Of a stretch of 64,000 bases of DNA, positions 1 to 11,548 are shown piece after piece (within the stretch, counting starts at the first letter, position 1; each line of letters starts with the position of its first letter). The DNA is from Isoetes taiwanensis (taxonomy: Eukaryota; Streptophyta; Lycopodiopsida; Isoetales; Isoetaceae): the NCBI GenBank assembly GCA_021234155.1, contig JAJEKV010000205.1, positions 1,035,501-1,099,500 on the forward strand. Reading direction: 5' to 3'. A program made the position numbers and the translations under genes. The notes below the pieces were generated by a model, which was not told the DNA's origin, did not search any database, and was given only the letters and a program-made list of their open reading frames with translations.

Positions 1-156
1 TGCCACACATGCACCATTTACCAAACTGCCTTTTCTTTGCATTAGGCTGCTGTTCTTCTTCTTCAAGAATGGTGCCACCGGGCGTCCATTTGCTATAGCC
101 CTTTTTAGCTCCTTTGGAAGAAACACCATCCGGCTGAGGAATTACTCTGCGCGAGC
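1..156 (-). CDS. Candidate internal exon of an unrecognised protein, cut by window edge
   Basis: On the minus strand a pyrimidine-rich tract ending in CAG (plus 157-159) looks like a splice acceptor. After it a frame stays open to the window edge for about 51 residues. It reads GSRRVIPQPDGVSSK, then a Lys/Gly stretch with SKWTPGGTILEEEEQQ, and ends with KWCMCG. Its mix of charged and aromatic residues is more protein-like than the surrounding frames, but I do not recognise the family. A second frame in the same place (105-290, 61 aa) lacks any recognisable motif. No start codon or upstream exon was found. It could equally be a chance open frame in intergenic DNA. Confidence 0.3.
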
Positions 157-459
157 CTGAAGAAGGAAGAAATGGAAGGCGGAGCCTGATACTGGCTGCT
201 TAAATGGCATAACCGAGACGGATTTGCCATTGCCGCTACAAAGTCTCCGGCAAATGCATAGAGTAGAGCAGGGGATTGCTTCGGAAGCAAGAAAGCCTGT
301 CGCCATTATTTATTTAATTTTCATTTATGCTTTTTTTTTTCAAGGACAGGTGGCATGCTCAGATCTTTTTCTTGCGAAAAAATATTAGGTTCAAACAAAA
401 AACCCAACTGCTTTATATATGTTTAGAAAATATATATGGTATTAAAGGAGAAAATTACC

Positions 460-501
460 AAACCCTAAAACTCCAAAGGCGTCACAAGCCCTCTCCGGCG
501 G
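460..501 (+). promoter_or_regulatory. Telo-box and possible 5' UTR splice donor
   Basis: AAACCCTAA (460-468) matches the telo-box found near the start of many plant housekeeping genes. It is followed 33 bases later by GGCG|GTAAGT (donor at 501), with AT-rich TATA-like sequence just upstream (410-440). This is the pattern of a short non-coding first exon on the plus strand. No coding exon was found downstream before 2.4 kb, so the gene, if any, is unidentified. Confidence 0.2.
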
Positions 502-1480
502 TAAGTTTTTTTGTTTGCAAACCAGACTGGCAGTTTGATGGAATGATGAAGGAAAAATTTGCTGATATCTACTGACGAAATATCAAGCAGTCTTCAAAGT
601 TCTCTGACCATCAAGCAAACGGATTTTTCTATATAACCAGTCGTTTTTTACTTTTGTGTGCGAAAGGGTATGTCTTTGAGCTTATTATTGAAAGGTGCTT
701 TACGCTGGTTTTGTTGACTCATAGAAGGTTGTAGCATCTGGCATGAACAAAAACTATGCTCAGTCTTCTTGAATGCGTATTCGAATTTTGTAAATTTGCA
801 CTGAGTACATTTATAGTTGTGAACTTGTGATGTACTTACCGCGGAAGACATATATGACTTTTTTTTATCCCATATAACCCACAAAGTCTAGGCTCTAGTT
901 TTCTCGAAAGGCAATACATTTGGAACACAATGGTTTCACTTATTTATTAAATCTAGGTTTTGGGGAAGGATCCAAGTACCACTTTCTTGCATAGATTTGT
1001 ATTTCTTGTTCTGATTCTGGGATTACTATCAGATGTATTTTGACAAAGTCCAAGCTCATTCTTTACTTTATTTATGGATTGAGGCATAAGGATTAGTCTG
1101 CATACCTTATGGTTCTCGGGCATTTGGGCCTCCTTTAGAGATGCCAGATTTTTGTGGTAGATATGGTGAAACCCTCAGATTCTGTATATTGCTTTTGATT
1201 AGAAAGAGCTTGATCTGACTAAACCTGGAGACTTTGAACGTGCCAGACCTTTAAATTTGAGTTTACTATTGGGTGCTTAGTTCCCTGGAACATGCAACAT
1301 AACAGATCAAACATATTGGCAACATATCTCGCACATCATATTTGAAGAGAAAACATCTCCTACTAGTTTTAACGCGTTCAGCAAGCTAGAGGATATCTAG
1401 AATAGCTAAAATCACTATTTTTTCCTAGTCATTAAAATTTCAGTTACACAATACTTCTCCCATACAGGCCAAAAGCTGAA

Positions 1481-1554
1481 GTCTAAGCATGCCTTGAAGT
1501 CATGAATTATTATGTCTAGATGGTCTAAGCATGCCTTAGTCATGAATTATTATG
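1481..1554 (+). repeat. Short imperfect tandem duplication
   Basis: Two copies of a unit starting GTCTAAGCATGCCTT and ending CATGAATTATTATG (1481-1514 and 1523-1554), separated by 8 bases. The second copy lacks two bases. Confidence 0.8.
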
Positions 1555-1712
1555 ATAAGGTCTCTTGAACACTATTTATTCACTGAAATTACAGGTGCAT
1601 TGTCCGGGTAAGCAGTCAAAATATATACCCATAGAGACAAAATACAGTTGGCTAGACAAAATATACGTCCAGCTGCTAGACAGCTGCTTGGCGATTTACT
1701 TGCTTATAACTC

Positions 1713-1808
1713 GAGAGATTAGAATTCCATGAAGTATTGGGAGCTTTTATGAGCAGAGTGGAGAGATTAGAATTCCATGAAGCTTTGTCAGCTTTTATGA
1801 GCAGAGTG
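1713..1808 (+). repeat. 48-bp tandem duplication
   Basis: A 48-bp unit starting GAGAGATTAGAATTCC is present twice head to tail (1713-1760, 1761-1808), with only a few differences in the middle. It looks like a recent duplication. Confidence 0.85.
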
Positions 1809-2191
1809 GCAGGCCACTCTTCTTAACACTGATTTGTTCTCTTTCTTTCACCCCTTTTTTTCTTTCTCTGGTAAATCTCTGCAAAAATACTTCCTACAAG
1901 ATCCATGTGGGATCGTTCATGTATGTGCAAAACTACTTCCTAAGAACTACTTCCTATCGATGTGGGAACGTTGATGTAATTCTTTCTATCAAATGAATAA
2001 AAAAAAAAGAAAAAAAGAAATTACTATACAATTCAACCAATGAATAATTTTCCATTACAAATGCCTAGTCGGTGGGAGAATAGCAAGTTTCAGTTATGCT
2101 TAAGATTATACAAAAATCAAGGAAAACAAAAATCAAGGAAAATGCAAGTTTCTGCTATGCTTAAGATTATCTCAAAATTAAGGGTTTTTTT

Positions 2192-2279
2192 TGCTTCTAG
2201 ATACTAGAAAAAGCTTTTGATTTCCTCCACTTTCCTGCTTCTAGATACTAGAAAAAGCCTTTGATTTCCTCCACTTCTT
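2192..2279 (+). repeat. 44-bp tandem duplication
   Basis: A unit starting TGCTTCTAGATACTAG, followed by TTTGATTTCCTCCAC, is present twice (2192-2235, 2236-2279). It is nearly identical between copies. Confidence 0.85.
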
Positions 2280-2609
2280 GTGCGTGCTGCTTGCTAACAA
2301 GATCTATTATGCAATAATCTATTTTATTGCTCATGCAACTCCTAAGCTACCTCCTTGATTTCAGATAATTGTTGCTTTTAGATTCGATTATTTTTACTTT
2401 ATATGCCATGAGCTTTTGGCTAGTTATATTTTGTTTGGCTTGGGTTTGTCACCCTTCTCTTCATGGTTATCTAAACCTAAACCGTCGTTTAGGGAAAATT
2501 CCTCGAATATTCCCCATTTATTTATTTCGGTAATTTTTGGTTTATCCGTCTCTGGTGGCGCCGCTTACCGCGTCGCCATAGCTCGAAGACTCTATTTTCC
2601 CATTTCATT

Positions 2610-2890
2610 TGAGCGGCAGCGCAGGGCAGTGCATCCGGCAGGGCAGCGCAGTGCATTCGGCCAGATCATTCGGCAAGATCATTCGGCCAGATCGTTCGGC
2701 CAGATCATTCAAGAGCAACTCCCCTGTTCAAGATCATTCGGCATTTCCTGTTCAAAAGCATTTCCTGTTCAAGAGCATTCAGGGCAACTGCCTGTTCAAG
2801 AGCATTCAGCAGATCCCTTGTTCGCATTTGCAGGGGCTGGCAGATCCCCTGTTTTTGAGACAAGATAACCCTGTTTTTGAGACAAGATAA
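2610..2890 (+). repeat. Minisatellite-like stretch of short GC-richer motifs
   Basis: Motifs of 10-20 bases recur: CATTCGGC(C/A)AGAT four times (2650-2710), CCTGTTCAAGAGCATTC-like units four times (2725-2800), and CCCTGTTTTTGAGACAAGATAA twice (2848-2891, given as approximate unit). Long open frames occur on both strands here because the repeat lacks stops. No protein family is recognisable. Confidence 0.6.
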
Positions 2891-3473
2891 CCGCTTCAAT
2901 CGGCTTAATCCTTCTGCCCAGTAGTCGGATCTGCCCAGTAGCCGTTCATACCCTTCTTTCATGCACCAGGTCTGGAAAAATTTCCCATAGTTTGTCTTTT
3001 ACTAGCCGTTAGTTTGTCTTTTACTAGCCGTTGTTTTTCCACATGTCTCCATCGCCGGCTGCTTGGATGCAGAGCTTCTCAGATTAGGCAAATCCATTTT
3101 CAGTAAACCCAAATCCGCTCTGCCCTTGCCATCTACAGCAGATTCGAATGGAGTTAAGACGACCTAACAAAAGAACCATATTCTGAGATGGTTAGAACCA
3201 AAACTTTTCAAAAAAAAAAACTCTGTTTTAGCCGTAAGACAGAGCTAGCGACAAGATCCAGTTTTGCGGATCTTCCATAGCCTCCAGATCTTCTTGCAAG
3301 ACTCGCCTACAGATCTTTCATAGCCATAGCCAGTGTAAACCCTCGGACTGTCCTCAAGAAACAGGGAATGCCAAATGATCTTGAACAGGGAATGCAGCAG
3401 AAACAAGAAACAAGAAACATAAAAAATGCCGGAAAACAAGACCGGGATTTCCCCTAACCGCCGCTTTACGTTT

Positions 3474-3576
3474 GGTAGCCGGCTGGATTTCGGGGTTTCC
3501 GGCCAGTAAACCGGCAGGCGGCGGTGCCGCTCCTGCTGGTTTACCGGCCGGAAACCCCTCAATCCGGCCGGTTACC
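3474..3576. repeat. Foldback with ~45-bp arms
   Basis: The left arm (3474-3518) and the reverse complement of the right arm (3532-3576) match at about 39 of 45 positions. A 13-base GC-rich loop separates them. The core GGGGTTTCCGGCC is shared exactly. The RNA from either strand would form a long stem, as expected of a small foldback element or a young miRNA-like precursor. No transcription evidence is visible. Confidence 0.6.
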
Positions 3577-5139
3577 TAGCACATATATATCTAAACATAT
3601 ATAAAGATTATAAGAAGATTCTATTCTTTTATTCTTGCTTCTTTAAAAGACATTTCGCAATTGCTTGCAAATGCGATTCCGTTTCCAACCTTGCGTGGTT
3701 AGATCTGGTGATACATACCTTGGGATTTGAATCTTTGCTTATCTTCCAAGGCAAGTATGGTATGTATAGGGATTTACATTTTTCCTCGTTTAAATTGCAG
3801 CTTGCTGCCGCTTTTGCCATGCTGTGAAAGTCTAACAGGTATTGTCATTTGTTTGTGTGGCTATCAAAAGATGATTTTCTGAAATGGATAGAAAAATATC
3901 TGATTGTAGCTTGCTGACGCTCTTGCTCCATTCTCGTGCTTGAGCATCTGCAGAACTTCTAGGATATCGCTCAGCACTTCTAGCACTTCTAGCATCTGAG
4001 GCGAAAACGCCACAGATATGGTGGTTGCAGGCCAAAATGGCGATCTGATGACAGTACAATTCGGGACATTTTCAGTGGCAGATTTGATCCTCACGGAAGA
4101 ACAGGCTGAAGACTCTACGCAGATTGGGCGCCTCAAGATCATGGTCCTCAACGCCAACACCACATTTGATCTGTATCCTAGAAGTTATTGCAGCGAAACT
4201 ACATGTCAAGTATGGAATGCCCTTTCTCTGTGCAAAACCGGTAAGCAGAGGATCAACTTACAATGGCATCCTGCTCCATCTTTGCTTTCAAAATAAAAAA
4301 TTTTTGCTCATTTTTGCCTTGCCATCTTGAAACTATAGGTGCTGGCTCTTGCTACGGCAGTATGCTTGGAATTGACAGATATTCTATAGATGTTTACAGA
4401 TCTACTGCCAATGTTTATAGATCCATTCCAATGTCTGTTTTGGTGCGATGCTTATAAGCTTTTGGGTGTTCATTGCAAATATAGCCAGGCATATAGCTCT
4501 GCAGCATGATAAACTTTCAAGAGAACATGAGAACGAATGCAGAACACGAATTAAAAGGCCTCTGGTCTTCCTAATATCTAACATAACATCAAACATATGA
4601 AGCTCTAGAATGCCCAACTTGCATTTCTTAATGAAGCATATGGCTTCAATATTGTATAATATTGAAAGCCATGTCTATACAAAATAATTTTTGCCTTCCC
4701 CAACTATGGACATTCGTAGTAAAGTCAACTTTAAAACGTTTCAAGTTCACAAAAAATTCCCAATAGCACTTAGGCATCTCCACTTGCTATTTCCATAATC
4801 TACATTAATGTACAACTAGAAATGTGGTGTTTTTGTCAATTTGTTGAAGTAGATCTTAATCATGCTATAGGATATGTGTCGATTGGATGCATTTATTTGG
4901 ATGCATGCAGTGGAAAAAACACTCGTTTCAACATTGTTCATCTTTAACACTCGATAACTTTTGAGCCGAATATCTACCAAGTCGAACAAAAGAATTGCTC
5001 GCGGCGGCCTTGCAAACAGATATATCTCCTAAAAGGAATGACAGATCAAGGGGAGACCTACGTCTTCGGATTCTTCTCATCGACAGCTTTCCAGGGACTG
5101 GTAATTTGCTATCGTTTTGTCACTGTTGGAGCCAATGTG
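3577..5139. other. Intergenic DNA, no gene seen
   Basis: Mixed-composition sequence with no recognisable protein domain. An open plus frame (4018-4296, 92 aa) has no family match I can name and overlaps a minus-strand frame of similar length, so neither is called. Confidence 0.4.
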
Positions 5140-5770
5140 ATCGAAATGGAGAATCTTTGTGGAATCTTAAGGGACATGTGAAATCTTCATAGAATCTTAA
5201 GGAATGTTGAGAGACTCTAAGGAATCTTTGTAGAATCTCAGGGAATTTAAGGAATCTTATGAGAATCTTTAAGAATCTAGAGGAATCTTAACTCTTGGAG
5301 AATGGGCAAAAGTATGCTGGTGGGTTACAAATAAACGCTGACGCTAAAGACCCAAAGACTCCAAAGACTTTCCAAAGACTTTCCAAAGACCAAAGACTTT
5401 CCAAAGACTTTGCACCCAAAGACTTTCCAAATAGGTTGTCAAGACTTTCAAATAGGGTGCTAAAAGCATGCGTCCGGACGCGTGCTTTTGCACCCCACCA
5501 GCATACTTTTGCCCGAATCCTTATAGAATCTTAGGGGATCTGCATAAAATCTTTGAGAATCTAGGGAAGCCTTTATAGAATCTTGGAGAATCAAGAGGAA
5601 TCTCAAGAGCGTCAAGGGGTCTTCCTAGAGCCTTAGGGAATCTAAAGGAATCTTAAGTAATTCTCATGAAATCTTAAAGAATCTAGAGGAATCTCAAGAG
5701 ATGAGGGGAATCTTCATATAATCTTAGCGAACCTAGATGAATCATATGAGAATCTAGAATCGTGATAGAA
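5140..5770 (+). repeat. GAATCTT-type degenerate array (left copy)
   Basis: Dozens of GAATCTTAAG/GAATCTTTG-like units with irregular spacing fill this stretch. The sequence leading into it (5030-5160, ending CGAAATGGAGAATCTTTG) is closely similar to 46720-46850, which leads into the same kind of array at 46820-47290. The two arrays therefore flank the large transposon complex as paralogous copies. A TIR element interrupts this copy at 5304-5514. Confidence 0.75.
5304..5514. mobile_element. MITE-like TIR element, 211 bp
   Basis: Terminal inverted repeats of 21 bp start GGGCAAAAGTATGCTGGTGGG (5304-5324) and end with its complement (5494-5514). GAAT lies on both sides (5300-5303, 5515-5518), a possible 4-bp target duplication, although the host array is itself rich in GAAT. 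The interior holds a run of CCAAAGACTTT units (about 5345-5435) and a 28-bp near-perfect palindrome centred on CGTCCGGACG (about 5462-5489). No coding capacity; the superfamily is not assignable. Confidence 0.7.
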
Positions 5771-5814
5771 GCATGCTTTTAGAATGTTCTTAATTGATGC
5801 TTCGTCATAAAAAT

Positions 5815-6386
5815 TGATGGATTCAGCTTAAAACATACACACTTCAAGTGTATCACACCTTAATCAATGAGATTTACTTCAAATTACACTATAGACCATA
5901 GGTAATTTATAGGCAAGCAAATATTTAACACTGTAGCTGAGGTTATTGATCGGATTACTGTAGAAGATATGACCAAATAGTTCAACTGCAAAAACATGAT
6001 CGCATTAGTTCATGCCGGACTTAAATCACCGTAATCATGCTCCTTAAGTTTATTTAATCCCTGTACAGATATATACAGTTGGGATTCGGCGGTCTAGCCA
6101 TGCTAATCGGCCGACTCTGAGGTGTAGTCATTCAAATAGAAACTGGCTCCATTTCGGTAGCCATTTTCTTTGGAGCAATAATAGTAAATGTACACTTAAA
6201 CATTTGACCTATGGTTTCAATGCCAACCATATGAATATATACACCAACTCGATATTCCCCTTAGCCACTTCATATATGCATCAATGTGACCTTGTAGCTT
6301 AGGATCTCACCTTTGTTTCTAGACTTGTCCACTGATATAATATGCAACTGCTAGAAATATGATGAACAATCTCTGAATATTTAACA
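5815..6386 (-). repeat. Copia unit A 3' LTR, 572 bp
   Basis: Begins TGATGGATTC and ends ATATTTAACA on the plus strand, so it has TG...CA ends. It matches 43891-44494 throughout, but lacks about 32 bases present there near position 5932. On the minus strand it contains a TATATA stretch (about 6069-6075). A polypurine tract complement lies directly right of it (6387-6396, CTCCTCCTCC), so this is the downstream LTR of a minus-strand element. Confidence 0.85.
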
Positions 6387-6438
6387 CTCCTCCTCCATCA
6401 TATTTCTTGAATTTGGCTAAGCAACACAATTTTCGTTT

Positions 6439-7020
6439 TCAGTCATCTTCCTGATCTGAGTGCATAATTTTTCTTTTTCCTTCAACCAATATATCAGTGA
6501 CATTCATATCATTTCTGAACTGTGTAAACTTATTTTCTGTTAATGCCTTTGTAAGGCAGTCTGCTATCTGCTTTGAGGTATGAATATACCACATTTTGAT
6601 GTAACCTTTTCCAGCCAAATCTCTTATAAAATGCATATTCAGTTCAATATGCTTTGTCCTTTCATGATCAACTGGATTTTTAACTATGGCCATGCAACTT
6701 TGACTGTCAGTCCATATTGGAGTTGGATCATTCTGCATACAATCTAACTCATTGAGTAATCTTCTTAACCATGCCACTTCTTTAGATACCAAAGAAGCTG
6801 CAGCATATTCTGCCTCTGCAGATGACATGGCAATGGCACTTTGTTTTTTAGTTCTCCAGGCTATTGCTCCTCCTCCAAGCATTATGAGATATCCAGATGT
6901 GGATTTCCTGCAACTTAGGTCCCCACCCCAGTCTGCATCACTGTATGCTTGAAGACATGTGTCATTAGAGTTGTATGTTATGCCAAAATCTTTTGTTCCC
7001 TTTAAGTATCTAAGAACCCT
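6439..7020 (-). pseudogene. Copia RNase H and C-terminal part of pol (unit A)
   Basis: Encodes the Copia-type RNase H: GGAIAWRTKKQSAIAMSSAE with the following AEYAA acidic motif, a WTDSQSCM aspartate, and KHIELNMHFIRD near the end. The protein then ends with a basic tail. The annotated ATG-to-stop part is 6439-6882, but the same frame stays open up to about 7020. It was originally continuous with the RT frame at 7010-9295; a 44-bp deletion relative to unit C (near 7035) now separates them. The RNase H would degrade the RNA strand during reverse transcription in the cytoplasmic particle. Confidence 0.85.
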
Positions 7021-9295
7021 TTTTCCTGTTGTCTACTGCATAGGCTATATCTGGCCTGGTGTTATTAGATAAATACAAAAGACAACCAACTAGAGCTTGG
7101 TAGAGTATTTCTTCTATCTCTTTAATTTCTTCATCTGACAGTTCTATCTCATCAGTGAGCCTATGACCTGGGACAATTGGGGTTTTGGCAATGTGTGCTT
7201 CTTGAAGGTTAAACCTTTTCAGCATATTCTCCACATGCCTGCTTTGTTTGAGCTTTAGAATTTTTCTTTTTCTGTCTCTTGACACCTTTATCCCCAAAAA
7301 TTGTTTCAATTCTCCCAAATCTGTCATGCTAAACCTGTTTTTGAGAATGCCTTTGCAATAATTCATGCATTCATTTTGTTTCTTTGCCATTATGCAGTCA
7401 TCTACATAGAGGGCAATGATGCAAAAATCATCATTGATCCTATATCTATATAGATTTCCATCATTCTTTAATTTCTCAAATCCTTGTTCCCTGAGATAAT
7501 TATCAATACAATTATACCATTCTCGAGGTGCCTGCTTAAGTCCATACACTGCCCTATTTAACTTCCAGACCATATTTTTGCCTTCTTCATAACCAATAGG
7601 CTGTTTTAGATGTATTATCTCCTCCAATGTAGCATTTAAGAAAGCTGTCTTTACATCCATGTGATGTAAATCTAAATCCATGGCATTTGCTAAACTCAAC
7701 AATAGTCTTAGACTTGTTAGTTTAACAATTGGTGAATATGTTTCATCATCGTCTTTTCCTCTTTTCTGAGTGAATTCTTGAGCCACAAGCCTTGCTTTGT
7801 ATTTCTGTCCTCCATCTGCAGTTTGCTTTATTTTAAATAACCATTTACTGCCTATTATACTCATCCCTGCATTGTATTCAACAAGATCATATGTATGAGT
7901 GTCTTTGAATGATTTCAGTTCCTCATTCATAGCTTCAATCCATTTGTCCTTATTTGCTGATCTCATTGCATCCTCAAAAGTCTTAGGTATGTCTATATCC
8001 TCCATAATGTTGAGCACTTGATCATAATCAATATCTGTGCCATGTATCCTTTTGCTTTTCCCTGTTTCAGTTCTCCCATACTCATTTGTATCTATTTTTG
8101 CATCCTCCAACAGTTTTTCAACTTGGGTCTTCCTTTTTCTGCCAACAACAGTTTCTATTTGAGGCTTCTCTTCATGATTATTTGAATTTTCTGTGCCATT
8201 TTCTGCCATGGAGCTATCTGATCCATCTGCATCTGAGTTCTCACTGTCTGAATCATTGTCTAATTCAGCATTCTCGTGTTCTTTTGCTATTTCACTATTT
8301 TCCTTTGAATTCTCTATTTCTGTTTTGTTCTTGCCTCCTTTTTCTCTGTCCTTGTATAATGTGCTTTCATCAAAGTGCACGTCCCTGCTGATTACTATTT
8401 GTTTTGAAATGGGATTATATAACCTGTAGCCCTTAGATTCAGCATCATATCCAACCAAGTACCCTACTTCTGCTTTATCATCCAATTTTTTCCTGATTTC
8501 TGATGGAACATGAGCATAGGCTAAGCATCCATATGTTTTAAACATCTCATAGTTTATTTCTTTCCAGAACTGCATTGAAAGGGAACATAGCAGTTCTGGT
8601 ATGTTCCCTTTCAATGCAGCACTTGGGAGTTTATTTTGAATGAGCACTGCACTTTTCAAGGTTTCTTCCCATAGGTAATTTGGCAAACCACTGTGTTTAA
8701 TCATGGATCTAACTGCATCAAGGAGAGTTCTGTTTTTCCTTTCTGCCACACCATTCTGCTGGGGGCTATATCTACATGTCATTTGTCTTTTAATGCCATT
8801 TGCAATGCAAAACAATTTGAATTTTGATGAAAGATATTCTCCTCCTCGGTCTGACCTGATACACTTAAGCTTTTGGCCTGTCTCCCTTTCCACTTCAGCC
8901 ACATACTGCTTGAATGCTTGCAGGGCCTGTGATTTTCTCTCCAAGCAATAGGTTTTACATACTCTACTGTAGCCATCAATGAAATTTATGAAATATCTTT
9001 TGTTGTTTCTGCTTTTGATGTTTAAGGGTCCACATATATCAGTATGAACAAGCTCAAGCACATTCTTTGCTCTGTGTTTTGATTTACCAAATGGTAGCCT
9101 ATTAATTTTCCCCAACTTACAACCTTCACAAACAAATCCTTCAGATTTGATCTCTTTGCATGTTATCCATCCTTTGTTGGCCAAGAATTTGAGATTATTG
9201 CAGTGTGTATGACCGAGCCTATTATGCCATAATTCTGCCTCACTCATTTTAATGACATTTATGCTGTTTATCATTGCATTTTCCATTTGAAACAA
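7010..9295 (-). pseudogene. Copia integrase and reverse transcriptase (unit A)
   Basis: A 761-residue open frame. Residues about 20-75 form the pre-integrase HHCC zinc domain (HNRLGHTHC...CEGCKLGK). Residues about 85-240 are the integrase core with the D,D,E triad visible in HTDICGP, RSDRGGEY and NGVAERKNR. An acidic Ser/Asn/Glu-rich linker follows (about 330-390). RT occupies roughly residues 470-740, from SKWLFKIK through HHMDVKTAFLN to ALYVDDCIMA, which holds the YVDD catalytic site. The frame is long for a decayed copy, so this unit was active fairly recently. It lacks its own start: it should be fused to gag and protease, from which it is now separated by an 8-bp deletion near 9300. The C terminus is frameshifted by a deletion near 7035. 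Confidence 0.9.
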
Positions 9296-9840
9296 GTTTC
9301 CAATGCATAGAACTTCAATTTATTATCAAAGTAAATCTTACAACCTTCTGAATCAAAGTTTATTCTGTACCCCAAGTCAACAAGTTGACTAACTGAGATT
9401 AGATTTTTGATGATAGTTGGAACACATAGAACATTTTCTATGTCCACAATATTTCCTTCTAAATCTAACAATTGTAGAAGGCCACTTCCTTCAGCATGCT
9501 GCACCTCCCCATTTCCCACTTGAATTTTGTTCATCTTTGTTGTGTTGATCTCCTTGAGCAGATCAGTAGTTTGAACTACTGATCTTTCAGCTCCACTATC
9601 AACTACAACAATTTTTGAAACTTTGTTAGCTCCAGCATTTTCATTTGAATGAATCAGCAACTTTCTTACCTCATTTTCATCATTAGTTTCATGTTTGGGC
9701 TCTCCCTCAGTCTCCTTTGCAATGTGTACACCAGAGGGTCTTCTTCCACCTCGTCCCCTGGCTGCATAAGATCTTCCACTTCTGATTTCTTTATTTTTCC
9801 CTTTTTCTTTTGGAGATGGACATTTTGAAGCTATGTGCCC
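9271..9840 (-). pseudogene. Copia protease and gag zinc-knuckle remnant (unit A)
   Basis: The frame upstream of integrase encodes a retropepsin with the catalytic motif VVVDSGAERS and flap-region residues further on (NVLCVPTIIKNLISVSQL). Upstream of the 129-residue ATG-to-stop part (9271-9660) the frame continues to 9840 and reads GHIASKCPSPKEKGKNK, the second half of a CCHC zinc knuckle from gag. The first half (NCYNCG) is found beside the right end of the LINE at 43033-43055 in unit B. The protease would mature the gag-pol polyprotein. The frame ends early after FYALETC because 8 bases present in unit B are missing here. Confidence 0.85.
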
Positions 9841-10740
9841 CTTCCCTCCCTTGGCAGAAGGGGGACAGTCTGAACTCCGTGGCAGCCGATATGGATCTCA
9901 TCTTTCTCATGGAGATATGGGAGCATCCCGGGCCGCGAGCTACGATCTGCCGGGTTACCTCACGAACTTCCGTGGCAGCCGATATGGATCTCATCTTTCT
10001 CATGGAGACATGGGAGCATCTGGCACAGGGCTACTGATCTGCCGGGTTACCAACATTTCTCGGTCTTCAATACCGCATGCGGGACGAGGGGTCATGGTGG
10101 AGTGGCTTGCTACTCTGGGACAACCTTGGCACATTCGGTTACCCTCCGTAGCAGAGCCGGTCACAACCGGTACTTGTGGGTTCGTGTGCATAATACCGGT
10201 GGCAACCCTCTTTTTCGGCGCTGTTATTTCCCTCGCGAGAGAGCACCTTCTATCGCAGCCACCCGATGCGGATAGGATGGACCCTTATGTCGATCTATAT
10301 GATGACATCTGGCGACACCAGAAGGTTGGGTAGGGTCGTCCTTCTTGGAGATTTCAATGCACGGGACGGAGTATAGCAGCCCATGCGACTTGATCCCCTC
10401 ACGACGATGTCCCGCGGCCTACGCCCGCATAAGCAACCCGCCACGAGGATCGGATGACAACGGGTCACTTTCGCTTTGGTGCATGGGCGGTTCTCGCTAT
10501 GTGGTATTTTTGACTTGATAATTTGCAATGGCACATCCGCGGTGGCCCGATTCTCGCAAGTGCACATGCGGACATGACAATCGAGGGGGAGGGTCTAGTG
10601 TGGTGGACTATGTGCTCGTAGTTGCGCTAAGATATGCATCTCATCGGTCGTTTCCGGGTGGGCACGCGAGACGATTCGGGATGAGGAGGTCGACTCAAGA
10701 TCACCTCCCACTTTATTTGGACCTGGTTTGGCAAGCCGCC
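9841..10740 (+). pseudogene. LINE endonuclease domain (copy A), frameshifted
   Basis: Fragments in several frames match the exonuclease-endonuclease-phosphatase domain that nicks target DNA for target-primed reverse transcription. Visible motifs are ADMDLIFLME (Glu of the active site), HIRLPSV-type residues, VVLLGDFNARDG near 10340-10375 (the catalytic Asp/Asn motif, intact here while copy B has GNFNA), and SSVVDYVL near 10595. Many small insertions and deletions relative to copy B break the frame. Several of these fall at CAG or CTG, so part of the damage may be a consensus error. Confidence 0.75.
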
Positions 10741-11548
10741 GGAACCCCCACTATGCCAACCCCTCGCCGCCCTCGGTTGAGACTAGATTATGAGCGTGCG
10801 TGAGGACTACGCCGAGATGCTCATGGGCGCCCTCCCGGTAATTCTGCGGACCTCCACACTAGAGCGGCCAGTGATCACCGACTTCGCTATTACGGGATGC
10901 GGACGGGCCGGGTGCTGGCGGACCCGCGCCGGCCGTGGTCAACAACATTCCCGCGTGAACCGATGGTTTGATGCGAGTGTAAAAGAACGAAGCGGCTAAA
11001 GGGGCCACATTCGGATCCGGTGTACCGGCTTGCGGGGCCACCACCACGATCAGCGCCCATCCGGAAGGGAGACAAAGGCGTGGTACCTTGCCGGGCATTA
11101 GGGGAGATGTTGACTGCTGGACACTCATCCTCGAACCTTTTGGCGCGGAGAATGCTTCAAAGGCCAGCCCGACCCTACGGGGACATCACACCCGCAAAGG
11201 CGGTGGAGCGATGCTTGCGGCGGCTCTATGACACGCGAGGGGGACGCGTCGCCCATACCCCCCGGGATGGCCCCCATTGGTTCTCGTGGAGGAGGATGTT
11301 GAGGAGGGCCCGCAATGGTCGGCTAATGGGAAGGCGGTGACCTCGATGGTATGCGTGGCCGAAGTTACTCAAATGGGCAGGGCAGCCGCTTGTGCCGGTC
11401 CTCACTACCCTGTTCAACAGAGCATTGCAGGAAGGTCTCCCCCGACAATGGACCACAAGCAGGGTTGTTCCAATTCACAAGGCGGGCGACCCAATAATCG
11501 TCCGCCAATTACGGACGATCATGGTCGGATTCAAGATTTGCCAAACTG

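Larger units (their letters stand above)
502..2599. other. Intergenic DNA, no gene seen
   Basis: AT-rich sequence without a coding frame I can defend. It holds three small tandem duplications, listed separately, and homopolymer runs near 1850 and 2000. Open frames here are short and carry no family motif. Confidence 0.5.
6387..9840 (-). mobile_element. Copia unit A internal region (pol, 3' end of gag)
   Basis: Reading leftwards, the unit contains the second half of a gag zinc knuckle, protease, pre-integrase zinc domain, integrase, reverse transcriptase, RNase H and the polypurine tract next to the LTR. The order protease-integrase-RT-RNase H is diagnostic for Ty1/Copia. The unit is cut at 9840 by the LINE inserted in gag. 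Two small deletions relative to its sister copies break the frame: 8 bases near 9300 and 44 bases near 7035. Confidence 0.9.

Noticed and set aside
2416-2890. Plus-strand frame of 150 residues with SARSFGQIIQ-like repeats
   Set aside because: It reads a short-motif DNA repeat; a second frame and the minus strand are equally open, and no start context or homology is apparent.
8086-8951. Plus-strand frames opposite the Copia pol gene
   Set aside because: Antisense shadows of the 761-residue integrase-RT frame.
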